From Heliocidaris tuberculata (Eukaryota > Echinodermata > Echinoidea > Camarodonta > Echinometridae), in the NCBI GenBank assembly GCA_025618425.1, contig CM046841.1, positions 9,430,654 to 9,494,653 of the forward strand: a stretch of DNA of 64,000 nt. The letters run 5' to 3'. Below the pieces are notes generated by a model. The model worked only from the letters and a program-made list of their open reading frames with translations. It ran no database searches and was not told the origin of the DNA. Positions 37,362 through 48,436 of the stretch are shown one piece after another. Position 1 is the stretch's first letter; each line of letters starts with the position of its first letter. The position numbers were made by a program, and so were the translations under genes.

Positions 37362-37372
37362 TCAACTTACAA
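37362..37372 (-). other. Splice donor of peroxidasin exon 1
   Basis: On the minus strand the exon ends ATCTT and the intron begins GTAAGTTGAT, a near-consensus donor. The reading frame closes at the TAA formed by GTAAGT if unspliced, so splicing here is needed for a useful protein. Confidence 0.88.
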
Positions 37373-37549
37373 GATTTGAGTGTTGGTCGGGACTGTAGTC
37401 GGAATGCGCCGCATATCCAGGTGCATACATCGAACAGTAGTCCGAAAGCATAGGCAGCGGCTCGGGCAGGTCGCCGATACCAACAGGGGTAAGGAGACAG
37501 CGACGAGAACCACGAGCACAAACGAAGCTAAGAATTTAGAATCCATCAT
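37371..37549 (-). CDS. PXDN: Peroxidasin homolog, coding exon 1 (partial gene)
   Basis: The exon encodes 59 full codons plus two bases. Residues 1-26 form a signal peptide with a hydrophobic core rich in V, L and A, ending VSA. It is followed by the LRR N-terminal cap, with cysteines at residues 28, 32, 34 and 41 (C-x3-C-x-C-x6-C). The stretch [17 protein letters not shown] is characteristic of animal peroxidasins. Peroxidasin is a secreted haem peroxidase with LRR, Ig, peroxidase and VWC domains; it makes hypobromous acid that forms sulfilimine cross-links in collagen IV of basement membranes. The start is fixed by an in-frame TAA at 37645-37643 with no ATG between it and 37549. Two ATGs are adjacent (37549 and 37546); the second has the better context (A at -3, G at +4). 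The exon ends in phase 2 inside a Leu codon, as is usual for LRR genes with 72-base repeat exons. All later domains lie outside this exon and were not found in the window. Confidence 0.9.
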
Positions 37550-37830
37550 TATCCAGTTTCGTGGCCAGGACAGCAGAATAATCAAGTCAAAAATCCTTGA
37601 GAGGAAAGACAAGATGTGGGTGAAATTTGGAGGGGAAATTCCTTAAATGCGACGAGCTTCTGTACAAGCCAGAAAGCTCGGAAGTTAAAGCCAACGCATG
37701 CCCGTCGAAAGTCACCGGCGGGAGTCGACTGATCCAACTTTTCGAAAGTTTTGTTTTGTTGGAGTTTCTACACTACAATGCAGAGCAGCGCAGGCGTGCT
37801 GCAGAATGAATTCATGTGTGTATACAGTCT
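37550..37830 (-). promoter_or_regulatory. PXDN: 5' UTR and proximal upstream region of peroxidasin
   Basis: This stretch between the start codon and the upstream (GGT)n tract is richer in CpG than the surrounding intron. It holds the in-frame stop at 37645-37643. A TATA-like GTATACAC lies near 37820 on the minus strand, but no convincing core promoter can be placed by eye, so the transcription start is unknown. The call rests on position alone. Confidence 0.45.
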
Positions 37831-37959
37831 TTGACAATAACTCGCAGCTCGCTTTGGGGTCATTCGATGGGCAAATGAGTAATATTAGGACTTTGACAAT
37901 GTTGTCTGCCAGTAAGTGGCTATGGAAAAGATTTGTTGCTGGAGTGCGTTTGACGCTGT

Positions 37960-38290
37960 ATCATGATGGTGTTGGTGATGGTGCTGGTGGTGGTGTTAGA
38001 GGTGTATGTAGATAGTCACGTTAGTGATCTTATTGGTGGTGGTGGTGGTGGTGGTACCAGAGGTGTATGTAGGTAGTGATAGTGATCTTATTGGTGATGG
38101 TGGTGGTGGTGCCGTGGTGGTGCAAGAGGTGTATGTAGGTAGTGATAGTGATATTATTGGTGATGATGGTGGTGGTGGTGATTTGGTGGTGGTGATATTG
38201 GTTGTGCTGGTTGTGCTGGTGCTGGTGTTTCGATGATAGTGGCTGTGATGTCATGTGTTGCTCATTGTGGTGGTGATGGTAGGTACATGT
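37960..38290. repeat. (GGT)n/(GAT)n tract upstream of peroxidasin
   Basis: GGTGGT and GATGGT runs alternate with an AGAGGTGTATGTAGGTAGTG segment that recurs at 37998, 38059 and 38127, so there is a 60-70-bp higher-order repeat. It begins about 410 bp upstream of the peroxidasin start. Confidence 0.85.
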
Positions 38291-38299
38291 ATGTGGTAA

Positions 38300-38748
38300 A
38301 GCAGTGATGACGGGTGATGAAGCTCTTGGAAGAAAAAAAAAAACTGAGTAGAGAAATGGTCCCAGTTTAGCTTCATCGCTGAGTTGCTAATTGGATTATT
38401 TTCCGAGGTACAAAATCTTTTCAAATGTGAAATATTCCATGTCGTGGCACACTGTATACTGCATGGGCGGATCCATCTTCTTCTTTTTTTTAAGAAGAGG
38501 GGGCTTATTAATGTGTTTGTGCCACTTTTTGTTTTAAGTATTCTTTTATTCATTTCTTTTTAGTGAAATCAACAGATATACAAATCTAGAAACATTACAA
38601 TCATGAATAAACTTATAAACAGAAACTTATAGAATTAATTACATGTAAATATATATATGGAAAAATTATACATTCATGGAAGAACAAATAATTTACACAT
38701 ACATGTACTTGACTTGGGTTTCAAAGGGGAAGCAAAGGCCGGTTGTGC

Positions 38749-38811
<63 letters not shown>

Positions 38812-40260
38812 AATCCGCCGCGCCGGTGCTAAGGGCCGGAGAGAAATTATTTTACTTTCTATCAAAGAAAAAAAAAAAAAAAAAAACAGGCGACCGAGAA
38901 TTGGTATCGGGTATGTCTCAAGAACCGTTTTGATTAGGGGAGGTCAAGTGTCAGGCAAAAAGTCACAAAAAGTCTCCTTTTTTTCTTCTTCTCCCCCCCC
39001 CCCCCCCAAAAAAAAAAAGGGGGGGAGGAAGAAAGAAAGGTCCCCACTCCCAAGACAAATTTGTCGGAAAATGAACTTTTGCTTTTTAAAAGTGCCTTTC
39101 ATCCAAAACTTTTTCTCAAACTTTTGCAAATGTTTTCTCTCATTATTCTGCCAACAAGTGTGGACTTGACCTTTGTTGAGTAAAGTATTTGACACAATGT
39201 GTGGTTGCATAAGTCAAATATCAAGTTTATTACACTTTATTGTAGCAACAAAATACATCTTTAAAAACATCAATATATTTACTGTATATATATATATATA
39301 TACTATCAATTCAAATACATATATTTGAATTGATATAGAGATACACACAATGTAGAATTATCATCACAAGATGGCGATCTAAAGAAAACGAAACTTTGGA
39401 TCAGCTTAAGTGTATAGTTCATTCATGTAAAATGTGATCATTTTGAAATGTTTGATAATTATCACGTCTCCAGCACGTCACCTCATTAAAACAGACACAC
39501 GCCAAAAGAGTGAAAGAAGAAAACATTTTTGTAAAGTTATCATGAAATAAGCGAGATTTGTTTTATAAGCGGTCTCTAATTTGGGGAAGATTTTCGAAAA
39601 CATAGTTCACGACAGGTCATTATATTTTTGATATCTTAAGTCCAAATCCTTTGACGTCTTGTTGAGCTTTTTTGTTCAAATTAATCGATGATTCACTTGG
39701 CGTAAATCCTTTGCGGTAATTACTTAGCAGATTTACGTGACTGTTCACCATTCTCTCACACACAAACACACCTTTGTTTTTTTTGGTGTTTTTTTCAAGG
39801 GGGGCATGTTAACCTGAAACATACTTCAACCGTGTCTAATAATCGATAACACACAATGCAGTATGAGAGGTGAATGACCTTATAATTGGAGTATCACCTC
39901 CCAATCCTATCGTTTTCGATGAATCGGGTGTGATAATATTGATCCTGTATGGGGAGCAATGTCTATTGTGTTCCGTCACAATGTCGGAAAGGTTCAAAAT
40001 ATTTTCTAAGATAGGGTGCACATAATTATAGCGGGGTCATCCCTATAGACCAACATTTACAAAACATGCACTAGACATACAACCCAAACCGACAGCCCAC
40101 GAGACCGACAGGACAAAACAAAGAAAGGCACAAGGAAAGGTGAAAAAAAAAATGTTGGTCTAGTAACCGGACCTCGCGTGCAGATACGGACACTGTCTTG
40201 TTGCGATATAGGTTAAAAGATTCATTTCATTTATATACGAAAGGGAGAGAGAAAAAAAAT
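38300..40260. other. 5' flank: simple repeats and an AT hairpin
   Basis: A GGGCGGATCCA element end lies at 38464, C11 then (CT)n at 38749-38810, poly(A) at 38870-38886, and a C/A/G homopolymer cluster at 38993-39028. TATCAATTCAAATA and TATTTGAATTGATA form a perfect hairpin at 39304-39336. No gene is seen. Confidence 0.6.
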
Positions 40261-40262
40261 GT

Positions 40263-40267
<5 letters not shown>

Positions 40268-40324
<57 letters not shown>

Positions 40325-40410
40325 GGAGACAGACAGACAGACAGAGAGACAGACAGACAGACAGACAGAGAGACAGACAGACAGACAGACAGAGAGACAG
40401 ACAGACAGAG
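40268..40410. repeat. (GA)n followed by (ACAG)n microsatellite
   Basis: About 50 bases of (GA)n at 40268-40316 run into ACAG tetranucleotides interrupted by AGAG at regular steps. Confidence 0.92.
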
Positions 40411-40582
40411 TGACAAAGAAAGAAAGAGTGCATGACAAAGAAAGAGAATCTTATCAATTCATAAAGCTACCATCTATGTTTGTTTGTTTTTTCAAGTTTG
40501 CTATTATATAAAACAATAATTTAGCAAGGAAAAGAGAAAAGAAGGTAAGTAACTTGCACGACTGTGATGTTATCAAAGATCA

Positions 40583-40741
40583 TGGGCCGCGGAACCGGGG
40601 GTGGGGCTGCAGCCCCCCCCCCCCCCCCCCACTTTTTTGAGTATATAGACACGTGTCATACAACCTCGGAAAAAAGCGAAAATTGTTATTGAGTGTAATC
40701 AAATCAGCCCCCCCCCCCTTCAAAAACGCTCCACGGCCCCT
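40583..40741. mobile_element. Small MITE, GGGCCGCGGAACC type, copy 1
   Basis: The ends ATGGGCCGCGGAACC and, reversed, AGGGGCCGTGGAGCG flank a core with C tracts and TTCAAAAACGCTCCACGGCC. A relative lies at 46239-46382. Confidence 0.6.
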
Positions 40742-40744
40742 GAA

Positions 40745-40783
<39 letters not shown>

Positions 40784-40883
40784 AACAAAAAATGATGATG
40801 CTGCTGATAATGATAATTATCAAAGCTGACGGTGAAGATGATGATGGTGACGACGATGTTGACAATAATTATCAAAAGTATGG

Positions 40884-40917
<34 letters not shown>

Positions 40918-41220
40918 TTAACAAAGGTGATGGTAATAGTGAGGATGATGGGTATTCAAAGGATGGTGATGAGAAGGAGAAGGGGACTCAAGATAGGGAG
41001 GAGGAAGAGGACATCGACAATGATGATGACGATGAATTCTATTAATGAGAAGGACAATGGTGAGGAATAGAAAGATGAGAAATAAGAAGATGAAGGTAAG
41101 TACATTGGATATGGTGGGGAGAAAGAGGAGAAAAAGAAGGAGGAAAAGAAGGGGAAGAATAATAGGACAAAGAGGATGAAGCGGAGGTGGAGGATAAGGA
41201 GGAAAAGGAGCGGAGTAATA
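40742..41220. repeat. (GAT)n and purine-rich tract
   Basis: Clean (GAT)n runs lie at 40745-40782 and 40881-40916, then AGG-rich and AGA-rich sequence to about 41220. The minus strand gives spurious Pro/Ser/Phe-rich frames. Confidence 0.88.
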
Positions 41221-42190
41221 ATCATTAAAGTGACGGCAGTATCGCTCTCTTCTTTCGTCCAGATGTCTGACATGGCTCATCCGAAGCGCCGATGAGCTCT
41301 TTCTGCACAGAGGCCTATCATCATCATCAACAACAACAACAAAATAAGAAGAGAAAATGATGAATATGCTACACTGATTTTCATTTTATGTCTTGATTCT
41401 TTCGGCAAAAACAATTCAGCAGTTCTGATAGCCATTCTAAAACTAAATTTATTCAGGGACCCGCAATATCACACTAAGTACAGCGCCCTCTCGCGTAATG
41501 AACATGTTAGTTAGCTGTTTGTTTGGTTCTCGAGCTCGATGGTTAATATATTTTTATGATAAATACCTGAAGGCTGAAAAGGTGAAAACAAAAATCTTTA
41601 TCTTGTGGTCCATAACACTCAACATTAATGTTTTTTAATGAGGGATTCGGTGTTCCTTATGTCTGTCTTTCATTCGGTGGGATGGAAGGTAGTATCAGTC
41701 AAACGACAGAGAAATGTAAGAAGAGAGAGAGAGAGAGAGAAATACATATCAATATTGACGTAATCGAGCTGAATGGTCAAACTCGCAGACAACAATCTAT
41801 GTATACATTTTATGTGAACTATGTAATTATAGCCTTTTTGTTCGTTAAGGAACCTGTCCCATATTTGAGGCATGCATTCCCTATTTATACATGTAGAATG
41901 GAGGGGGGGGGGCGAGGGAAAAGGGGGGTGGCGAGCAAAAGCTCGAAGTAGTTAGAAAGGCCATGTGAGGGTTGGGGCAGATGGGGTTATATTTACAGGA
42001 AAGACTCGTATGTTTGACGGAGTAGGTCCATGTTCTGACACAAGAATTTTAAGTAATATGTCTGTTTATACAAAAAATCTGTTTTACGAAAATGTTTTTC
42101 ATATTGTATAAGACTTAGTAAATGAAGTACAATTACAGAAAGCAAATTTTCTTAGCTTATCAAAATATAAAAAGCATTTGTTTTGATATT
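41221..42190. other. Intergenic DNA, no gene seen
   Basis: A short (GA)n at 41723-41740 and G runs at 41901-41930 are visible. ACAGCGCCCTCTCG at 41481 is a word often seen in retroelements, but nothing more supports one. Confidence 0.5.
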
Positions 42191-42485
42191 GGCCCATATT
42201 CTCGAAAGGCGCCTAACTTAAGCACCCACCTAAGGCTGTAGATTTAGGCCACCGAATTATGGAGAACCAAATGTCACCTTCTTTTAATCTTACAAAATCA
42301 CAATAGTTCTTGGACTAATTGCAAATACAAAAACCGACATGATAGAATTAATTTCTAATGCTCATTTTATACCAGAAAATGAAGTTAGTTTCTTTACTTT
42401 GTTACAAAATATAGTAATTTATACAGGACTTGTGTGTTGACGAATGGCCTTCCATTAACTTAGGCCACTTTCGTGAATACGGGCC
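42191..42485 (+). mobile_element. MITE family G, copy 1, with ATT duplication
   Basis: The ends GGCCCATATTCTCGAAAGGC and, reversed, GGCCCGTATTCACGAAAGTG enclose 295 bp. ATT lies directly outside both ends. Confidence 0.78.
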
Positions 42486-42634
42486 ATTATGTTTAGTTTT
42501 GTGTAAGTTAAGTCTTTAGAAAATGTTTTGATTCTATGTTAGGTATGCAAAAAGAATTGAAGTTTTGAGAAATAAAATAAATAAATAAATTTAAAAAAAA
42601 AAAAACTTTCGAAAGGTAATTTACCAGATGCCTC

Positions 42635-42841
42635 TGTCCCCATATATCAACGAAACAATGCTACACATTCCTATCCAACTAGACAGACAAACAGAATTTC
42701 CATCTCACTCGAACTCGCACTGTTTTTGGAAATATTTATTTCACTGGGCCCAAATTCTGGAACAGCATAAATGACTGGTTGAAATCTTTAGATACCAATT
42801 CTTTTAAACGAAAGCTCCGGATCGTGCTTCCTTTTAAGTAA
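42635..42841 (+). pseudogene. LINE reverse-transcriptase C-terminal relic
   Basis: Forward frames read NATHSYPTRQTNRISI, then after a frameshift near 42716 FGNIYFTGPKFWNSINDWLK and SFKRKLRIVLPFK with a stop at 42841. H-S-Y-x-T-R-Q, G-P-K-F-W-N-S and F-K-R-x-L are the usual closing motifs of non-LTR (CR1/jockey-like) ORF2 proteins. It is frameshifted and 5'-truncated, with no polymerase motif left. Confidence 0.72.
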
Positions 42842-42844
42842 GTG

Positions 42845-43755
42845 CATAATAAACACTGATATCATGCTGGATCATATAGGTGGTCATATACTTTATTCGT
42901 TTTTAAACAAACTTTTAGGCATTACTCCTACTGAATGCTCAATCTGTAAAGAAAATCACAAGTCATAATTTTTTTTTTTTCGAATCCTGCATGGTTGCAA
43001 TAAGTTCTCTCAAAGAGCCAATGACATTTTAAAGGACGTGCGCCCTCTTTTGATGTGTCTTGTTAAGGCATGTGTTTTGTGATATTCAATTTGGTCCCTG
43101 ATCTCGACGTAGTAGTAGTAGTAGTAGTAGTAGTATTTATTTTTCGTTCAGTTAAAAAAAACAACAAAAAAAACATACATGTACAATATAAGTGTTTACA
43201 TTTGAATGAAACGGCTGGATAACCCATATTCAGCTGTGCCAGGCACGACACTACTGGTCTTCCATGGGGTCCAGGAAGCATAAAAATAAATTAATTGTAT
43301 AAATATCAGACATGACATATGATTAATAATTCAAAGAATATTCAAAGACGTAAAATTGTTTGTGTTTTTGTTTGTTTTTACAAACATCAACTAGATAATA
43401 ATTTACGCCAAGCGACTCAGGGTGGTCTGTGCTGACCAGAGATTAGACCACAAGCCCGTAGAGTCTTAGTTTCTGGAAGTGGATTTGTGCATAATGCTTT
43501 ACCCAATCTTTTGGTTTCCTGTTGAATAATAATTATGTGTAAACATGATAGACATAAAATGCTACCCCCCCCCAATAAATAAATAAATAAATAAATAAAT
43601 AAAATTATAAAAATAAAATAGATTGACGTTTTACGTAGGCCTAATGAACTGAAACTTTGATTTTTATGATGGTTATGCTCAGAATAATGCTAAATCATAC
43701 TACGATTTAATACTAAAAAGGGAAAAGCAAACAGAGAATCTTGTTTAAAGATATA
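42845..43755. other. Intergenic DNA with (AGT)n and (AATA)n
   Basis: (AGT)n lies at 43109-43133 and (AAAT)n at 43574-43605. The 42845-43080 part may be further LINE-derived sequence. Confidence 0.55.
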
Positions 43756-44057
43756 GGCCCGTATTCTCGAAAGGTGCCTAACTTAAGCCAGCGCCTAAGT
43801 GTGTAGATTTAGGCCACCGAATTATGGAGAGCCAAATGCCACCCTCTTTTGATTCTACAAAATCGCAATAGTTCTGGGACTAAATGCAAATACAAAAACC
43901 GACACGATAGAAATGAATTCTGATGCTCATTTCGTGCCAAAAAATAATTTTGTTTCTTTATTTTGTTACATCTCAGGGGGTTGACGAATGGTCTTCCATA
44001 AAGCAGTGGCCTAAGTTAAGCCGGGCTTAACTTAGGCCACTTTCGAGAATACCGGCC
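43756..44057 (+). mobile_element. MITE family G, copy 2, with ATA duplication
   Basis: The ends GGCCCGTATTCTCGAAAGGT and, reversed, GGCCGGTATTCTCGAAAGTG enclose 302 bp very similar to copy 1. ATA lies directly outside both ends (43753-43755 and 44058-44060). Confidence 0.82.
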
Positions 44058-44191
44058 ATAGTTTTCTCAATGTAACAGTTATGCCTACATTGATCAAACT
44101 AGGAAGTTCTGCTCGGATGTTCCAAAATTAGTAAGTCACAAACACTAAATGAAGATGCTCATTTCAGGTTATATGGTTATGATCCTTTTAA

Positions 44192-44226
<35 letters not shown>

Positions 44227-44936
44227 TGTTCTCCCCACTTACCATATGATGGGGGGGGGGGGGGGCACATCCCCCCCGTGCAGTACGTATACTAACAAAC
44301 TTTGCAAAACTAAGAATAAGCAACAGTAATGTAGATTTATAAAAAAAAAAAAAAAAACTCGCAGTAAGCGATAATGTCTATTATTGTAAAATCCCAGTAC
44401 TGTAAAATCGATTGCAATACCCTCCAAACTCTATGAACTGAACTATTCAACCAATTAAACAGTACATGTGTTCCCGGGATTTTCAAGCATAAATGATGAA
44501 AAAAAAATCCATTTAAATTTAAACATTTGAACATATTTGTGATTGAGGGTCTAAATAGTCTTATAAGTAAAATCGGAAAAAAAAACGACCAATGAGGAGC
44601 TTTAATTCTAGTCAGAGGAAAGGCCAAATCGGCTACGAGTCGTAGTGACGTCAGAGCAGCCGATCCTATTGTCTCCGATATGAAAATGATTTGGCTTTTA
44701 TTCCGGGTATAATGCTGACGTCACATCACTGAAACCTTATACATGTATTTAGTACTCATATTATTGTTCAGAATCTGAATCAGGTATACTGTCTTTATCT
44801 CTTAAAATGCCCAGATTTAATGCTATAACAATTTATTTCCATAATCGGATCACAATCGATCGATGTGGTGGGCATAAGCCAACAATATTGTATATGCGAT
44901 CTGGTTTTGAAATAATTTTCTTATAAGGGTGTCGAT
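44058..44936. other. Intergenic DNA with (CT)n and G/C tracts
   Basis: (CT)n lies at 44195-44222, a G tract followed by ACATC and a C tract at 44250-44277, and an A run at 44340-44357. No gene is seen. Confidence 0.6.
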
Positions 44937-45406
44937 CCGTGTTCATGATTGGGGGGATGATCGGCGAGGGAGCGAAGCGACTGAGCGGGGAGAGGGATGG
45001 GAGGGGGTATCCCCGTCCATGCACCAGGGACTTTTTCAAAAATCTGTCTATAAAACTTGCATTTTAGAGCATCCCAAAATAAGGAATACACGGATCTACG
45101 ACAATGGACGGAACCCCTTAATTGAGAATAACAATGCGAGCAAACGAATTTTCTTTGATTTTCGCATTGAAATTATGGCATTTCTTATTTCCTTACATCT
45201 AATCATTAAATAGTGGGATGGTATTTCAATATCAAACATAATGAGTTTGGATAATTATTAGTTTTAAGTTAATGTATCATAATTCTTATTTATTTTATCC
45301 AAAAATATTATGGGGGGGGGGGGTGATAATACAGGCCATCCCCCACCTCGATTTTTTTGGAGATATATACCCCCCATTCCCCCCCCCCCCCCCCGGATCG
45401 ACACCC
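44937..45406. mobile_element. MITE with GGGTGTCGATCCG inverted ends
   Basis: GGGTGTCGATCCG at the left is mirrored by CGGATCGACACCC at the right, a perfect 13-bp match. The 470-bp interior has G and C tracts and the GGGAGCGAAGCGAC word shared with 46711. Confidence 0.65.
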
Positions 45407-46238
45407 ATGTTTCTTACGTCTTCATGTCGAGGTTTTGTTTCTCATTTATAACATGCTGTTATTATGTTTTGTTTTGTTTCTATAAGAGCGACATTACCTT
45501 TCTGTCGAGTATAACTCTGATATGCACATTTTATTTTGAATTGTTGAATTCTCTTCCTATTTACATGCGATCCTGTTGTGTTTTGTAGTTTGTTTTGTTT
45601 TAAGTTGATAATACTCCTTTTACGTGAGGATTCTTTTTCAATAAATTTGAATGTGAATTTATACACAGGGCTTTAATTATCATGCGCGATGAAAAAAATC
45701 CCCAAAGCCTTACAATATCAACTATCTCAGTGCACGCATGAACCAATATTTTGCAAGACCAACGGATGTAAATCTGTCATTGGTTTCTATTTTAAAATTG
45801 TCTGGAAACGGTAAATCATTCAAAAACCAACACATTTGAAAACATTTACCTAGTGCCATAACAACGGTATATATAGGAATAAAACTAGCAATCATAAATT
45901 TTGTGCGCCCACTGCCATCCGGTATATAGGTATATAGGCCCTTAACTTATAAAGAATATGCGGATTCCAAGAGCGGATCCTCAGGACTGTCAGAATGATA
46001 GGCGGGGGTGGGGGGGGGGGGGGGGACTGCCCCCCCCCGGAACATGATTTCAGGAATCCCCCTTGCCCTTCCAGAATCTTTGAATGGGGGGGGGGGGGGG
46101 GAGGGGAGGAACCTGTTCTCTCGTGGCTCCTTCTTCCGCCCCTTTCCCATTTTTTCTCAACAGAGGTAGGGAGGCAGTTTCACTGCGGCTCCATTTTTCT
46201 GAGCCTGTATTATTTCTTATTCTGTCACTGTATATACA
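45407..46238. other. Intergenic DNA with long G and C tracts
   Basis: G tracts lie at 46010-46025 and 46086-46100 and a C tract at 46030-46038. AGCGGATCCTCAGGACTG at 45971 looks like another element end. No gene is seen. Confidence 0.5.
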
Positions 46239-46382
46239 AGGGCTGCAGAATCGCGGGGGGGGGGGTGCTGCAGCCCCCATTCTTTTATTAGTGACACGTT
46301 TTGTAATTCTTATGTAGTAGAAAATAGTATGCTCGAGTTCACATGCTCAGCCTCACTTTCAAAAACGCTTCGTGGCCCGTAG
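46239..46382. mobile_element. Small MITE, GGGCCGCGGAACC type, copy 2
   Basis: AGGGCTGCAGAATCGCGGGG at the left and TTCAAAAACGCTTCGTGGCC at the right match the copy at 40583 in layout. Confidence 0.5.
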
Positions 46383-46394
46383 TTCGATTCAACT

Positions 46395-46641
46395 GCACAC
46401 TTTAAAAACAATCTAGTCATATTTGACTAGATTACCGGATCCCACCGGCACTTGCACTTTTTCTAGTCGAAATGACCAGAATCCTAGTCATTTTCACTAG
46501 AATCGTGTCAATTTTTATTAGAATAGTGTTGGTTCGAAGTTAAATTGACTAGAATTCTGGTCATTTTGACTAGAAATAGTGCAAATGCCCGTGGGATCCG
46601 GTAATCTAGTCAAATCTGACTAGATCGTTTTTAGAGTGTGC
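46395..46641. mobile_element. Palindromic MITE with CTAGTCA repeats
   Basis: GCACACTTTAAAAACAATCT and, reversed, GCACACTCTAAAAACGATCT start arms of about 100 bp that share GACTAGATTACCGGATCCCA. CTAGTCA or TGACTAG recurs about ten times. No target duplication is clear. Confidence 0.8.
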
Positions 46642-46646
46642 CCTCC

Positions 46647-46958
46647 CAGGGGCGGATCTAGCTTTTTTCCAAGGGGGGGGGGGTTTGAGGGGCTGAGCTG
46701 GGTATTGCGAGGGAGCGTAGCGACCGAGCCCGAGCGAGCGAAGCAAGCGAGGGGGGAGGGTGTGGGAGGGGGGATACCCCCCTCCCACAGTAGGGAGATT
46801 TTTCATTTTTAGGGTTGCCAGCTTGCGATTTTAAGCATACTTGCATGCTCTATTTTTTCTTTTTTTTTTTTCCTATGCACATTAAATGTTTACTTGGCAG
46901 CCCAAGGGGGGGGGGGGGTTAAACCCCCTAAACCCCCCCCCCCGTAGATTCGCCACTG
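46647..46958. mobile_element. MITE with CAGGGGCGGATCTAG end
   Basis: CAGGGGCGGATCTAG and, reversed, CAGTGGCGAATCTAC bound 312 bp rich in G and C tracts. CCTCC lies outside both ends and may be a short target duplication. Confidence 0.6.
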
Positions 46959-48165
46959 CCTCCTGACCCCACCCCCCCCCCCCCCCCCCCCCCCCGGCCC
47001 ACCTCCACCAGTCAGTGTTTTAGTCTTCTCCTCCACGCATCCAGGAACCGTTTCAATTGACCAACTGAATCAATCACTTGTAAATGTTATAATTTGTTTG
47101 ATTGTTGTTATACTAAAAAGTTACAAATATAAAAAACCTTATAAGACTAAAATTGGCAATTAAACGTTCATGCAGTTCATGTGACCCAAACTTCCCAAAT
47201 CCTGGACAAAAAATTATTATACTCGACCATACCAAAATCCTGCCTGGTTGCACGGACTCACGGAATATAATGGGTCTATGCAGCAATGACTGTCCTTTAA
47301 AATTGATCAGTCCTTTTTGGAGTAAAGTATCTAAGAACCCAAGACAACTGTCAGAAGGCCCGTTTTACTCATACACTGATTAAAGAAATCATAATTTTGT
47401 ATAATTTTGCTAAATGGTGGTAATACATTAGATCCCTAATCAGCTAGATACTCTTTCTTTTTGGAGAAACTTACATTTAGACTGCAAAAGGCGCTTAGAT
47501 TTATTGGAAGTTTCCCTAAACTGTAAACCGTCCTGTAATCCATAATAATCCATAATAATCCATATAGTAATCCATAATACTCACATGAATGGGTTGTGAA
47601 AAACATATAGTCAACACAGTTATAGGGTTTAGTAATAAAATCATTGGCCCATATCAAGACGGGTCTTGACACAAAACTAGAATTCGCCCACACGGCCAAT
47701 GCATGCACAGATATGGGTATTTGTGTAGGCAGGGCCGGGTACGATTAATACACGCAGTACAGTGCATGCATACTAGCGGTCTATCTGCGACGCGATATCG
47801 AGCCGCTCCCAGTTTACCTAGTAACGGGTTAGATGTCCAGATGTCTACCACAATTTCGAGCTGATATACGGAGAAACACTTAATTTGTAAGTATAACTAT
47901 GAAAGGGAATATAATCACATATATTTCATTATTGCTATGACCGAATTTCCGACTTAATCAGTGTGAAATGCTTTGTTAAATGCTTGTATTTAAGTTAATC
48001 AATTATGAATTTGCAGTTGCACCGTTAGTCTCGCGCGTCGCGGAGGTTTCCCGCATACCCTCTCCTATAGACTTAGCATGCTTAGCCTATAACTTTTTAT
48101 AGAAACCCGTGTGAACATAAATAATGGAAGAAGGCGTGTCAGGAATGGAATTCGAGCTGTCGAAA
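46959..48165. other. Intergenic DNA, C tract, no gene seen
   Basis: A very long C run lies at 46973-46995. ATAATCCAT recurs in tandem at 47540-47575. A CpG-richer patch spans about 47790-48070 without an identifiable feature. Confidence 0.5.
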
Positions 48166-48430
48166 TTATAATTTAACTTAGTCCTTGAATTTTCATGTGA
48201 TGTTGGCCTAATCGTGAAATCTGTCAGCTCTCTTCCCGCTTGTCATGCTTGTGCGCTCGCACGCTCGCATTGATTGTGTGCATACCGTACTATACAATTA
48301 CAAATCTATGATGGGAGTGGAATGCTGCCACCAGCCCTGTCAGTCACTGACACTGATGAAAGAAACGGCAGTGAATGGACCGGTGACAGATTTCACGATA
48401 ATGCCGTAAGGTTGATCTAAATTTTCTTGT
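48166..48430. mobile_element. Inverted-repeat element, ATCGTGAAATCTGTCA arms
   Basis: ATCGTGAAATCTGTCA at 48212 faces TGACAGATTTCACGAT at 48385, and flanking ATTTTC and GTTGGCC words are related too. CpG content is raised inside. Confidence 0.5.
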
Positions 48431-48436
48431 GAACTT

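Larger units (their letters stand above)
1..37370 (-). other. PXDN: Intron 1 of peroxidasin (part), no further exon seen
   Basis: Everything left of the exon 1 donor is inferred to be first intron. The next exon should start with one base completing a Leu codon and then a D-L-x-F-N type LRR of 72 bases. I looked for the reverse complement of that pattern and saw none, though 72-base exons are hard to find by eye. Vertebrate PXDN also has a long first intron. Confidence 0.6.

Noticed and set aside
37380..37646. 88-codon plus-strand frame overlapping peroxidasin exon 1
   Set aside because: It is the antisense shadow of the real exon, whose minus-strand peptide matches a known protein.
38758..38810. 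Ser/Leu-rich frames over (CT)n tracts, here and at 11.5, 33.1 and 40.3 kb
   Set aside because: They are simple-repeat translations with no flanking coding signal.
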